Assembly: GCF_040732315.1 (NCBI RefSeq)
Contig: NZ_CP160388.1
Location: 3,438,494 to 3,502,493 of the forward strand
Reading direction: 5' to 3'
Source: Oryzisolibacter sp. LB2S
GTDB lineage: Bacteria; Pseudomonadota; Gammaproteobacteria; Burkholderiales; Burkholderiaceae_C
DNA length: 64,000 bases
A program made the translations under genes and the position numbers. Below, piece by piece: positions 9,262 to 17,620 of the stretch. Under the pieces are notes generated by a model. The model was not told the origin of the DNA and did no database searches. It saw nothing but the letters and a program-made list of their open reading frames with translations. Position 1 is the first letter of the stretch; each line of letters begins with the position of its first letter.

Positions 9262-10578
9262 ATGCTGACCACGCTCGCCTACACCATGATTCTGGTCTTC
9301 ATGGCGCTGATCATGACCAAGCGCCTGTCGGCGATGGTGGCGCTGATCCTCGTACCCATCGTGTTCGGCCTGCTCGGCGGGTTCGGCATGAGCCTGGGGC
9401 CGATGATGCTCGACGGCATCAAGAAGCTCGCACCCACGGGCGTGATGCTGATGTTCGCCATCCTCTACTTCGGCATCATGATCGACGCGGGCCTGTTCGA
9501 CCCGGTGGTCAGGCTGGTGCTGCGCATCGTGGGCGGCAGCCCGACCAAGATCGTCGTGGGCACCTTTCTGCTGGCCGCGGGCGTGTCGCTCGACGGCGAC
9601 GGCTCCACCACCTACATGATCACCTGCGCGGCCATGCTGCCGCTGTACCAGCGCCTGGGCCTCAACCGCCTGGTGCTGGCTTGTGTGGTGATGATGGCCG
9701 GCCAGCTCATGAACATCCTGCCCTGGGGCGGCCCGACGGCACGCGCGGTGAGCGCACTGAACGTGGAGATGGGCCAGGTCTTCGTGCCCATGATCGCGCC
9801 CATGGTGATCACGGCCGCATGGTGCACCTTCGTCGCCTTCATCCTGGGGCGGCGCGAGGCCCGGCGGCTGGGCGCCGTGAGCCTGGGCGACGCGCAGGTC
9901 AGCAGCCAGTCCATCGCCGAGGTCACGGGCGGCGACCCCACGCTGACGCGACCGCGGCTGCTGTGGGTCAACGCCCTGCTCACGCTCGCGCTCATGGTGC
10001 TGCTGGTCATGGACGTATTCCCGCTGCAGGTGCTGTTCATGGTGGCGTCGGCCATCGCGCTGATGCTCAACTACCCCAGCCTGCAGCAGCAGAAGGAGCG
10101 GCTCGAGACCCATGCCGTGAACATCGTTCCCGTGGTCTCGCTGATCTTTGCCGCCGGCATCTTCGTGGGCATTCTCTCGGGCACCAAGATGGTCGACGCC
10201 ATCGCCAACAGCGTGATCGCCATGGTGCCCGACTGGATGGGGCCGTACATGGCGGTGGTCACGGCGGTGCTCAGCATCCCGTTCACCTTCTTCATCTCCA
10301 ACGACGCCTTCTACTTCGGCATCCTGCCCATCCTTGCCAAGACGGCCGCGGTCTATGGCATTGGCGCGACCGAGATCGCGCGTGCCTCGCTCGTGGGCCA
10401 GCAGGTGCACCTGCTGAGCCCGCTCGTGGCCTCGACCTATCTGCTGGTGGGGCTGGCCGGCGTGGAGTTCGGTGACCACCAGCGCTTCACGCTGCTGTGG
10501 GCGCTGTCGGCCGCCTTCGTGATGCTGGCGGCCATGCTCGTCCTCGGCGTCATTCCACTGGTCGGGAGCGCACCATGA
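9262..10578 (+). CDS. CitMHS-family citrate-metal:H+ symporter
   Basis: A 438-residue inner-membrane transporter of the CitMHS family, which imports citrate complexed to Mg2+ or Ca2+ with protons. About 11-12 hydrophobic helices are visible. Characteristic stretches are LFDPVVRLVLRIVGGSPTK, the re-entrant DGDGSTTYMITCAAMLPLY, and ISNDAFYFGILPIL. Start is the ATG at 9262, preceded by GGAGGGATCGCA. The stop overlaps the start of a uspA-like gene (ATGA), and that gene overlaps a binding-protein gene the same way, giving a coupled three-gene operon. Citrate is the family substrate; other tricarboxylates are possible. Confidence 0.9.
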   Translation: MLTTLAYTMILVFMALIMTKRLSAMVALILVPIVFGLLGGFGMSLGPMMLDGIKKLAPTGVMLMFAILYFGIMIDAGLFDPVVRLVLRIVGGSPTKIVVGTFLLAAGVSLDGDGSTTYMITCAAMLPLYQRLGLNRLVLACVVMMAGQLMNILPWGGPTARAVSALNVEMGQVFVPMIAPMVITAAWCTFVAFILGRREARRLGAVSLGDAQVSSQSIAEVTGGDPTLTRPRLLWVNALLTLALMVLLVMDVFPLQVLFMVASAIALMLNYPSLQQQKERLETHAVNIVPVVSLIFAAGIFVGILSGTKMVDAIANSVIAMVPDWMGPYMAVVTAVLSIPFTFFISNDAFYFGILPILAKTAAVYGIGATEIARASLVGQQVHLLSPLVASTYLLVGLAGVEFGDHQRFTLLWALSAAFVMLAAMLVLGVIPLVGSAP

Positions 10579-11060
10579 ACCACGACATCCGCACCATCCT
10601 CTACGCATCCGATCTCGGCGAGGGCTGCGAGGCCGCGCTGGCCTACGCCATCGGCCTGGCCGACCGCCTGGGCGCGCGCCTGCGCGTGCTCACGGTGATC
10701 GAGGACCAGCGCGAGCGCTCGCTGATCGATCTCGAAGAGCATGTGCCGCAGCCCGCGCTCGATCGCTACCACGACCAGCGCGCGGTGCGCACATTGGCGC
10801 ACATCGAGGCGCAGATCGCCGAGTTCTACGCCGCGCGTGGCGGCGCCGCACCGCGCCAGCCCGTCACCGAACTCATAGTGCACGAGGGTGACGATGTGCC
10901 GCAGGCCATCCTGGACGAGGCCGACCGGGGCCATGCCGACCTGATCCTCATGGCCTCGCGCGGCAAGGGCGTGCTCGCCAGCCTGCTGCTGGGGTCGGCC
11001 ACGCAGGAGGTGCTGCGCCGCACGCGCAAGCCGCTGCTGCTCATACCCGTGGGGGAATGA
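10575..11060 (+). CDS. Universal stress protein (UspA family)
   Basis: A 161-residue single-domain Usp protein. It starts with the beta-strand RTILYASDL (the usual D-G-S is D-L-G) and ends with the ATP-binding signature: ASRGKG, then a loop to GSATQEVLRRTRKPLLLIP, matching G-2x-G-9x-G-[ST]. It is therefore predicted to bind ATP. It is sandwiched between a CitMHS transporter and an orphan binding protein, overlapping both by ATGA. Usp proteins fused to or paired with transporters often regulate them, so a role in gating or sensing for the transporter is possible but inferred. Confidence 0.9.
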   Translation: MNHDIRTILYASDLGEGCEAALAYAIGLADRLGARLRVLTVIEDQRERSLIDLEEHVPQPALDRYHDQRAVRTLAHIEAQIAEFYAARGGAAPRQPVTELIVHEGDDVPQAILDEADRGHADLILMASRGKGVLASLLLGSATQEVLRRTRKPLLLIPVGE

Positions 11061-12247
11061 TGCGCAGCCGCCCGGCCCACCTCTCCCGCCGCGCCATGCT
11101 GGGCCATGCCCTCGGCGGCATGACGACGCTCGGCCTGTCGCCCCTGGCAGCACTCGCGCAGGCCGAGAACGAGCTGCTCCACTACGCCCCGCGCGCCAGA
11201 CCACCCGCGGGCTACCCGGCCGCCTACGCCACCACCGTGCGCGCCGCCGAGGACGAGGGCAGCCTGATCGTGCATTCCACCACCGACGAGCGCGCGGCCG
11301 CGCCCCTCGTCGCGGACTTCCGGCGCCTGTACCCGCGCGTCTCCGTCAGCTACGAGGACCTGGGCAGCACCGAGCTCTACCACCGCTTCATCGCCGAAAA
11401 CCAGCTCGGCCGCGAGGCCGCGGACGTGCTCTGGAGCTCGGCCATGGACCACATGGTGGCGCTTGCCACGGCCGGGCACGCGCTGGCCTACGACTCGCCC
11501 GAGCGGGCCCACCTGCCCGCCTGGGCGCAGTGGCAGGGCCGCCTGTGGGCCACCACCTACGAGCCCGTGGTCTTCGCCCACCACAAACCATCCCTGCCCG
11601 AGGCCGAGGCGCCGCGCAGCCACGCGGCGCTGGCGCCGTGGCTGGCAGGGCAGAGGGACATGGCGGGCAGCGTGGTGAGCTACGACATCCAGAAATCCGG
11701 CCTGGGCTACTTCCTCGCGACGCAGGACGCGGCCGCCGACGGCAACACCTTTTGGGCCACGGCCCAGGCCCTGGGGGCCTCGCGGCCGCACCTGCTGCTG
11801 ACCACCGCCGCCATGGTGCGCCAGCTCTCCACGGGCCGCGCGCGCTTCGGCATGAACCTGCTGGGCGCCTATACCGTGGCGCAGGCGCACGACGAGCCCG
11901 CGCTGGGCGTGGTCTTTCCGGAGGACTACACGCTGGTCACCTCGCGCGTGCTGCTGCTCAACGCCCGCGCCGCCCACCCCAACGCCGCGCGCCTGTGGCT
12001 GGACTATCTGCTGTCGCAGCGCGGGCAGTCGGTGATGGCCAGTGCCTCGCGCCTCTACGCGCTGCGCGAGGACGCCAGGGGCGAGACCACCGGCGCGGCG
12101 CTGCGCAAGCTGCTGGGCGCGCGCGCCCGTCCCGTGGCACTGGCACCGGAGCTGGCGGCACCTCTGGCCAACGCCGCGTACCGCGACTTCATCCTGCGCT
12201 GGCGGGCGGCCATGGGGGTGAGGGGGCCGGGGCCGGGGCGGGGATAA
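11057..12247 (+). CDS. Periplasmic solute-binding protein, iron(III)-type (SBP_bac_1/AfuA-like), orphan
   Basis: A 396-residue exported protein. The N-terminus carries a twin-arginine-like motif (SRRAMLG, residues 10-16) and a hydrophobic stretch ending ALAQA. The mature part begins like Fe3+- and polyamine-type binding proteins (DEGSLIVHSTTDERAAAPLV) and has VSVSYEDLGSTELYHRF and ADVLWSSAMDHM, as in the AfuA/FbpA cluster. No ABC permease or ATPase lies nearby. Instead it is the last gene of a coupled CitMHS-usp operon (ATGA overlap). Stand-alone proteins of this type in betaproteobacteria can act as extracytoplasmic sensors for two-component systems controlling tricarboxylate uptake; that role is inference. 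No terminator is obvious; a REP doublet follows 76 bases later. Confidence 0.8.
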   Translation: MMRSRPAHLSRRAMLGHALGGMTTLGLSPLAALAQAENELLHYAPRARPPAGYPAAYATTVRAAEDEGSLIVHSTTDERAAAPLVADFRRLYPRVSVSYEDLGSTELYHRFIAENQLGREAADVLWSSAMDHMVALATAGHALAYDSPERAHLPAWAQWQGRLWATTYEPVVFAHHKPSLPEAEAPRSHAALAPWLAGQRDMAGSVVSYDIQKSGLGYFLATQDAAADGNTFWATAQALGASRPHLLLTTAAMVRQLSTGRARFGMNLLGAYTVAQAHDEPALGVVFPEDYTLVTSRVLLLNARAAHPNAARLWLDYLLSQRGQSVMASASRLYALREDARGETTGAALRKLLGARARPVALAPELAAPLANAAYRDFILRWRAAMGVRGPGPGRG

Positions 12248-12323
12248 TCGCGGGTTTCGCCCGATTCTTCTTTGGGCTCAGGTAGCGACATCCGTTGATT
12301 GCGCCCCATACTTGGACAGCCGG

Positions 12324-12412
12324 CCGTCATCCCCGCGAAGGCGGGGATCCACAGCAGTGACAAACCAAGGATTGGGGTGACGCCTGGATCCCCGCCTTCG
12401 CGGGGATGACGG
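12324..12412. repeat. 89-bp REP doublet (REPIN-like), copy 2
   Basis: Arms 12324-12351 and 12385-12412 are perfect 28-bp inverted repeats with a 33-bp spacer, the same dimensions as the copy at 4241-4329. Each arm folds as CCCCGC, GAAG, GCGGGG. The spacer, read on the opposite strand, matches the first copy's spacer at 22 of 33 positions, including a shared GTCACTGC, so this is a second copy of the same element in the other orientation. It lies between the binding-protein gene and rep. The other bases of the 206-base gap show no gene. Confidence 0.9.
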
Positions 12413-12453
12413 GAACCAACAGACATTGCCACTTCAGCCTTTCCTGTTCTCCC

Positions 12454-14517
12454 ATGTCCGGTCTCAATCTCGCCCAGCTCCAAGCCGTGCACTACACCGA
12501 AGGCCCCTGCCTGGTGCTCGCCGGGGCGGGTTCGGGCAAGACGCGCGTGATCACGCACAAGATCGCGCGCCTGATCGAGACGGGCCTGCAGCCGCGGCGC
12601 ATCGCCGCCATCACCTTCACCAACAAGGCCGCGGCCGAGATGCGTGAGCGCGCCGCCGGGCTCATAGGCCGCCAGGCCAAGGACGTGCTGGTCTGCACCT
12701 TCCACGCGCTGGGCGTGCGCATGGTGCGCGAGGACGGCCATGTGCTGGGCCTGAAGCCGTCTTTCAGCATCCTGGACCAGGACGACGTGACAGGCATCCT
12801 CAAGGACTGCGCGGGCGGCACCGCCGACGTGGCCACGGCACGCCAATGGCAGTGGACGATCAGCAACTGGAAGAATCAGGGCTGGGACGCGCGCCGTGCG
12901 CTGGCCATGGCCCAGGACGACCACGAGCGCAGCATCGCCCTCATCATGCAGCGCTACGAGGAGCGCCTCACGGCCTACCAGAGCGTGGACTTCGACGACC
13001 TGATCGGCATGCCCATGCGCCTGCTGCGCGGCCACGCCGAGGTGCGTGAAAAATGGCAGCGCCTCCTGGGCCATGTGCTCGTCGACGAATACCAGGACAC
13101 CAATGCCACGCAGTACGAGCTCTTGAAGCTGCTCGTGGGCGAGCGCGCGCGCTTCACGGCCGTGGGCGATGACGACCAGAGCATCTACGGCTGGCGCGGC
13201 GCGACACTGGACAACCTGAAGAAGCTGCCGGTGGACTTCCCCGCGCTCAAGGTCATCAAGCTCGAGCAGAACTACCGCTCCACCTCGGCCATTCTGCGCG
13301 CGGCCAACAACGTCATCGGCCCCAATCCCAAGCTGTTTCCCAAGACCTTGTTCAGCGAACTCGGCGAGGGCGAGCCCGTGCGCGTGGTGGATTGCGACAA
13401 CGAGGAGCACGAGGCCGAGCGCGCCGTGGCCCGCATCCAGGGCCTGCGCGCCGGCTCCAACCCGCCGCCGGCGTGGAAGAACTTCGCCATCCTCTACCGC
13501 GCCAACCATCAGGCCAAGCCGTTCGAGAAAGCCCTTCGCCGCGCCAACATCCCGTACAAGGTCTCGGGCGGCACGAGTTTCTTCGACCGCGCCGAAATCA
13601 AGGATCTGTGCGCCTGGTTTCGCCTGTGGATCAACAACGACGACGACCCGGCCTTTCTGCGCGCCATCACCAGCCCGCGCCGCGGCGTGGGCCACACCAC
13701 GCTGGGGGCGCTGGGCGAGTTCGCCACCCAGCACAAGCAAAGCATGTTCGGCGCGCTGTTCAACGCCATGCTGCCGGCCGTGATACCGAAGCGTGGCATG
13801 GACGGGCTGCACGAGTTCGGCCGCCTCATCAACGACCTGGAGCACCGTGCGCGCCACACCCATGGGGCCGAGGACGCGCGCGCCTTCCTCGCCGACTGGC
13901 TCAAGGAAATCGGCTACGAGCAGCACATCTACGACAGCGAGGACAGCGAGAAGGTCGCCGCCGCGCGCTGGAGCAATGTGCTGGAGTTCTGCGACTGGAT
14001 GGCCCAGCGCGCGGGCGGCCAGATCGACGACACGGCCGCCACCACGATGACGCCGACCAAGAGCCTGCTCGAGGTCGCGCAGACCATCGCCCTGCTGTCC
14101 ACTATTCAAGAGCGCGAGCAGGAACAGGACATGGTGGTGCTGTCCACGCTGCACGCCAGCAAGGGCCTGGAATGGCCGCATGTGGTGCTGGTCGGCGTGA
14201 CCGAGGGCATGCTGCCCTTCAAGCTCGACGACGACGAGGGCCGCCAGCAAAAGGTGACGGACGACATCGCCGCACGCCTGCAGGAGGAGCGCCGCCTGAT
14301 GTACGTGGGCATCACGCGCGCCCAGCGCACGCTGGCCGTGAGCTGGACCAAGAAGCGCAAGAAGGGCCGCGAGATGGTGGCCTGCCAGCCGAGCCGCTTC
14401 ATCGCCGAGATGAAGCTCGACGCCGCCACCAGCCGCGAAGACCCGCGCGAAAAACTGCGCAAGCTGCGCGCCGAATTTGCCGCCAAGGCCCAGGCCGCGC
14501 CCGCGGCCAATCCCTGA
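12454..14517 (+). CDS. rep: ATP-dependent DNA helicase Rep (UvrD/Rep family, SF1A)
   Basis: A 687-residue superfamily 1A helicase. It begins LNLAQLQAVHYTEGPCLVLA, the Q-motif region of Rep, then has Walker A GAGSGKT (about 23-29), motif Ia ITFTNKAAAEM, Walker B VDEYQDTN (nt 13082-13105), motif III GDDDQSIYGWRGA, motif IV QNYRST, motif V STLHASKGLEW and motif VI EERRLMYVGITRAQ. Length and the N-terminal start match Rep (about 670-690 residues) better than UvrD (about 720-780). Rep helps forks pass bound proteins. The ATG at 12454 was chosen; the frame extends into the REP doublet upstream, which is not coding. The downstream gene starts 4 bases after the stop. Confidence 0.94.
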   Translation: MSGLNLAQLQAVHYTEGPCLVLAGAGSGKTRVITHKIARLIETGLQPRRIAAITFTNKAAAEMRERAAGLIGRQAKDVLVCTFHALGVRMVREDGHVLGLKPSFSILDQDDVTGILKDCAGGTADVATARQWQWTISNWKNQGWDARRALAMAQDDHERSIALIMQRYEERLTAYQSVDFDDLIGMPMRLLRGHAEVREKWQRLLGHVLVDEYQDTNATQYELLKLLVGERARFTAVGDDDQSIYGWRGATLDNLKKLPVDFPALKVIKLEQNYRSTSAILRAANNVIGPNPKLFPKTLFSELGEGEPVRVVDCDNEEHEAERAVARIQGLRAGSNPPPAWKNFAILYRANHQAKPFEKALRRANIPYKVSGGTSFFDRAEIKDLCAWFRLWINNDDDPAFLRAITSPRRGVGHTTLGALGEFATQHKQSMFGALFNAMLPAVIPKRGMDGLHEFGRLINDLEHRARHTHGAEDARAFLADWLKEIGYEQHIYDSEDSEKVAAARWSNVLEFCDWMAQRAGGQIDDTAATTMTPTKSLLEVAQTIALLSTIQEREQEQDMVVLSTLHASKGLEWPHVVLVGVTEGMLPFKLDDDEGRQQKVTDDIAARLQEERRLMYVGITRAQRTLAVSWTKKRKKGREMVACQPSRFIAEMKLDAATSREDPREKLRKLRAEFAAKAQAAPAANP

Positions 14518-14520
14518 AAC

Positions 14521-14949
14521 ATGTTTAGAACTTCTATTTTGATAGCTGTCAGCGCTTGCCTGATAAGTGCCTGCGCCCAAAATCATTCAAAATCCGCGCG
14601 CCCCACCTGCCCCACGGCGACGCAGATGGAGCAGCCCGAGCTCATAGGCCGCTGGCAGGCCGACATGCCCGGCCAGAGCGGCCCCATCGTGCTCGAGCTC
14701 GCGCCCCATCCCGAGTGGGACGGCACGGTCAAGGGCCGCATCCTGCGCCCGGGCTACAGCGCCATCGTGGTCGGCGACGTACACCAGGGCCAGCTGACCA
14801 TGGAGGAGTCGCGCGACGGCACGCACGTCAGCGGCAACTGGTTCGGCGACGTCGTCGAGGGCAGCTGCGCGCGCGAGATCCGCGGCGAATGGACCGACGA
14901 GGCCGACCGCCCGTTTGCCTTCACGCTGCGCAAGCTCGACCGACCATGA
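14521..14949 (+). CDS. Small predicted lipoprotein of unknown function
   Basis: A 142-residue protein. The N-terminus (about residues 4-18) is a signal peptide with a lipobox-like ISAC ending at Cys18. The mature domain is small and beta-rich: PELIGRWQADM, IVLELAPHPEWDGTVKGRI, VSGNWFGDVVEG. It resembles a compact lipocalin-like or beta-barrel fold, but I do not recognise the family. The coding sequence for the signal peptide is AT-richer than its surroundings and coincides with a copy of the dispersed GATAGCTG repeat (14537-14592). There is no clear ribosome site before the ATG. An internal ATG at 14626 (MEQPELIG) would give a cytoplasmic form. Its stop overlaps the pldA start (ATGA), so the two are coupled, suggesting an envelope role. 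Confidence 0.75.
   Translation: MFRTSILIAVSACLISACAQNHSKSARPTCPTATQMEQPELIGRWQADMPGQSGPIVLELAPHPEWDGTVKGRILRPGYSAIVVGDVHQGQLTMEESRDGTHVSGNWFGDVVEGSCAREIRGEWTDEADRPFAFTLRKLDRP
14537..14592 (+). repeat. GATAGCTG dispersed hairpin repeat, copy inside a coding sequence
   Basis: The stretch beginning TTTTGATAGCTGTCAGCGCT and ending near CCCAAAATCATTCAAAA aligns with the copy at 22561: both share TTGATAGCTG, a GCGC core, ATAAG(T/C)GCC and GCCCA. It starts 16 bases inside the small lipoprotein gene and encodes most of its signal peptide and lipobox. Confidence 0.75.
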
Positions 14950-16088
14950 GGCGCGCACTCATCCCCACCCTGCTGGGCGCCACCATGGCGCTGCCCGCCC
15001 TGGCGCAGGAGCCCGCGGCGCATGGCGACGCCGGCTGGCGCCAATGCAGCGCCCTTGCCGACGGCCAGGCGCGGCTCGCGTGCTTCGACCAATGGGCGGG
15101 CCGCCAGGCATGGCAGGCCCCCGCGGCCTCGGCCCAGGATCACCCGCCGAGCGCCAGCCCCGCGGCACCCGTGCAGCTGGCCACCCAGGCCGCGCCGCCC
15201 GTGCCCCCGGAAGACGAGGGCGAGGGCTGCCGTGGCACGGCCCACACCACCATGTCGCGTTTCTGGGAGCTGGAGTCGGGCACCGACTGCGGCACGCTGC
15301 GCTTTCGCGGCTACCGGCCCATGAGCGTGTCCGTGGTCCATGGCAGCAGCGTGAACCGGCAGCCCCGCTCGTCCAACCCGATCAACAACGCCAGCAGCAC
15401 GGTGGACTACCGCAGGACCGAGATGCGCGTGCAGCTGTCGGTGCGCACCAAGCTCGCCAAGGGCCTGCTGCCGCACCCGGATCCCGAGGCGCGCGACTCG
15501 CTCTGGTTCGGCTACACCCAGCAGTCCTACTGGCAGCTGTTCAGCCCCGGGATCTCGCGCCCGTTTCGCACCACCGACCACGAGCCCGAGATCGTCTACG
15601 TCTACCCCACCACGGCCAACCTGCCCTGGGGCTGGCGCTGGCGCTACAGCGGCCTGGGCCTGGTGCACCAGTCCAATGGCCAGAGCCTGCCGCTGTCGCG
15701 CAGCTGGAACCGCGTCTACCTGATGACCGGCATCGAGCAGGGCGACCGCTGGCGCCTCTCGGGCCGCATCTGGAAGCGCATCCCCGAGGGCGCCGCCGAC
15801 GACGACAACCCCGGCATCAGCGGCTACATCGGCCGCGCCGAGCTGTCCCTGGCCTGGAACCCCAACCCCGACAACACCCTGTCGCTGACGGCACGCCACT
15901 CGCTGGGCTCGGTGGCGCGCGGCTCGGTGCGCCTGGAATGGCTGCAGACCCTGGGCAGCAGCCTGCTGGGCAAACCAAGCAACCTGCGCCTGCACACGCA
16001 GCTGTTCTCGGGCTATGGCGACAGCCTGGTGGACTACAACCGCCGCCGCACCATGTTCAGCGTGGGCGTGAGCCTGGTGGACTTCTGA
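14946..16088 (+). CDS. pldA: Outer membrane phospholipase A (OMPLA)
   Basis: A 380-residue outer-membrane beta-barrel phospholipase that removes misplaced phospholipids from the outer leaflet. The catalytic triad is visible with canonical spacing: His241, Ser243 and Asn255 in HQSNGQ...SRSWNRVY, identical to the H142/S144/N156 spacing of E. coli PldA. A signal peptide occupies residues 1-20 (ALPALAQ). It is followed by a Cys-containing segment (CSALADGQARLACFDQWAG), common in the betaproteobacterial form, and a Pro/Ala-rich linker to about residue 85. The barrel follows and ends in a C-terminal Phe (VSLVDF), the usual outer-membrane signal. The start overlaps the stop of the lipoprotein gene. 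Confidence 0.95.
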   Translation: MRRALIPTLLGATMALPALAQEPAAHGDAGWRQCSALADGQARLACFDQWAGRQAWQAPAASAQDHPPSASPAAPVQLATQAAPPVPPEDEGEGCRGTAHTTMSRFWELESGTDCGTLRFRGYRPMSVSVVHGSSVNRQPRSSNPINNASSTVDYRRTEMRVQLSVRTKLAKGLLPHPDPEARDSLWFGYTQQSYWQLFSPGISRPFRTTDHEPEIVYVYPTTANLPWGWRWRYSGLGLVHQSNGQSLPLSRSWNRVYLMTGIEQGDRWRLSGRIWKRIPEGAADDDNPGISGYIGRAELSLAWNPNPDNTLSLTARHSLGSVARGSVRLEWLQTLGSSLLGKPSNLRLHTQLFSGYGDSLVDYNRRRTMFSVGVSLVDF

Positions 16089-16318
16089 GCCTCCCGGCCC
16101 CGCGTGCGGGCCGGGCCCCCAAAATGCTCGACATGTCATTGGCGCGCCCCCTGGCGAGCCCGATGAGCATGCCCATGACGCCGCTGTGGGACAGGAAGTC
16201 GGTGAACAATCGCCCCCCTCGGCCCGGGCCACTTACGCCGCCCACGCTCCCTGTTGATGCGCTCGTCGGACGTCCTCCGGTGTCCGGTGACTGTTTTTCT
16301 ACCCCAGGAGTTTTCTAC

Positions 16319-17497
16319 GTGCTGACCGATCGCCAACGCGCCATTGTCCAATCCACCGTTCCCCTGCTGGAGACTGGAGGCGAGGCACTGATCAACCATT
16401 TCTACAAGACCATGCTGGGCGAGTACCCCGAGGTGCGCCCGCTCTTCAACTCCGCGCACCAGCAAAGCGGCGCCCAGCCACGCGCGCTGGCCCACAGCGT
16501 GCTGATGTACGCCAAGCACATCGACCGCCTGGAGGCCCTGGGCAACCTGCCCGCGCAGATCGTGAACAAGCATGTCGCGCTGCAGGTGCTGCCCGAGCAT
16601 TACCCCATCGTGGGCACCTGTCTGCTGCGCGCGATCCGCGAGGTGCTGGGCGCCGAGGTGGCCACCGACGAGGTCATCGATGCCTGGGGTGCGGCCTACC
16701 AGCAACTGGCCGACATCCTGATCGCCGCCGAGGCGCGGGCCTATGACAGCAATGCCGCGGCCGAGGGCGGCTGGCGCGGCGAGCGCAGCTTCGTGGTCGA
16801 GAAGAAGGTGGAGGAAAGCTCCGAGATCACCTCGCTCTATCTGGTGCCCGCCGATGGCGGCGCCGTGGTGAGACACCAGCCGGGCCAATACATCGGCCTG
16901 CGGCTGTACATCGACGGCCAGGAGCAGCGCCGCAACTACTCGCTGTCGGCCCCGGCCAACGGCAAGAGCCTGCGCATCAGCGTCAAGCGCGAGCCCGGCG
17001 GGAAGGCCTCGAACTATCTGCACGACCAGGTCCATGTGGGCGACCGGCTGCAGGTCTTTCCGCCGGCCGGCCACTTCACGCTCAAGGAAGGCGACCGGCC
17101 GGTGGTGCTGATCAGCGGCGGCGTGGGCATCACCCCCACCCTGCCCATGCTGGCCGCGGCCCTGCCCAGCGAGCGTCCGGTGGTGTTCATCCACTGCGCG
17201 CGCGAGCGTGCGGTGCACGCCTTCCGCGAGCGCATCGACCAGCTCGCCGAACAGCACCCGCAGCTCACGCGCTACTACTGCTATGACCGCGCCGAATCAG
17301 GAGACGACGTGGACGCCGAGGGTTATCTCACCACACAGCGCCTGGGCGAATGGCTACCCACGTCACGCGACGCCGATGTGTACTTCCTGGGCCCGCGCCC
17401 CTTCATGCGCTCGGTCAAGCAGTCGCTCAAGGCCCTGGGCGTTCCCGACAGCCAGGTGCACTACGAGTTCTTCGGCCCCGCCGAGGCGCTGGCCTGA
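16319..17497 (+). CDS. hmp: Flavohemoprotein (nitric oxide dioxygenase)
   Basis: A 392-residue flavohemoglobin that oxidises NO to nitrate using O2 and NAD(P)H. The globin domain (1-140) has Tyr29, Gln53 and the proximal His85, matching the heme-pocket positions of E. coli Hmp. The reductase domain follows, with the FAD motif RNYSLS (about 208-213) and NAD motifs GGVGITPTL and FLGPRPFM. The start is a GTG at 16319 with AGGAG 8 bases upstream; family proteins begin MLTxxQRAIVxxTVPLLE, exactly as here. An in-frame ATG at 16124 would add an unlikely 65-residue extension. The 230-base upstream gap holds a GC-rich hairpin (16094-16118) but no operator I can defend. Confidence 0.95.
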   Translation: MLTDRQRAIVQSTVPLLETGGEALINHFYKTMLGEYPEVRPLFNSAHQQSGAQPRALAHSVLMYAKHIDRLEALGNLPAQIVNKHVALQVLPEHYPIVGTCLLRAIREVLGAEVATDEVIDAWGAAYQQLADILIAAEARAYDSNAAAEGGWRGERSFVVEKKVEESSEITSLYLVPADGGAVVRHQPGQYIGLRLYIDGQEQRRNYSLSAPANGKSLRISVKREPGGKASNYLHDQVHVGDRLQVFPPAGHFTLKEGDRPVVLISGGVGITPTLPMLAAALPSERPVVFIHCARERAVHAFRERIDQLAEQHPQLTRYYCYDRAESGDDVDAEGYLTTQRLGEWLPTSRDADVYFLGPRPFMRSVKQSLKALGVPDSQVHYEFFGPAEALA

Positions 17498-17620
17498 GCA
17501 TTCAAGAAGCTCTGCGCCCCGCGGCGCCGACATCAGAGTCGATTTGGCCCCGGTTTTGCTCGGTTCTCAGCGCTTTGCGCGCGGGCCCTTCCCGCCACAA
17601 TGCCGGCGAAGGAGGAGACC

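Noticed and set aside
9226-10608. Long His-rich open frame antisense to the CitMHS gene
   Set aside because: Codon composition is the mirror of the real gene (His from GTG/ATG, Arg/Gln-rich) and there is no domain; high-GC DNA leaves such frames open. The same applies to 12055-14586 (-), 58024-60327 (-), 6619-8280 (+), 25056-26684 (+) and 36090-37454 (+).
16124-16318. Earlier ATG start for hmp
   Set aside because: Would add 65 residues of Pro/Met-rich sequence absent from flavohemoglobins. The GTG at 16319 has AGGAG upstream and restores the standard N-terminus and heme-pocket numbering.
16089-16318. NsrR/NorR-type operator upstream of hmp
   Set aside because: AAAATGCTCGACATGTCATT at 16118 looks vaguely like a dyad but does not match a known NO-responder consensus well enough to call. 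The hairpin at 16094-16118 has no T run.
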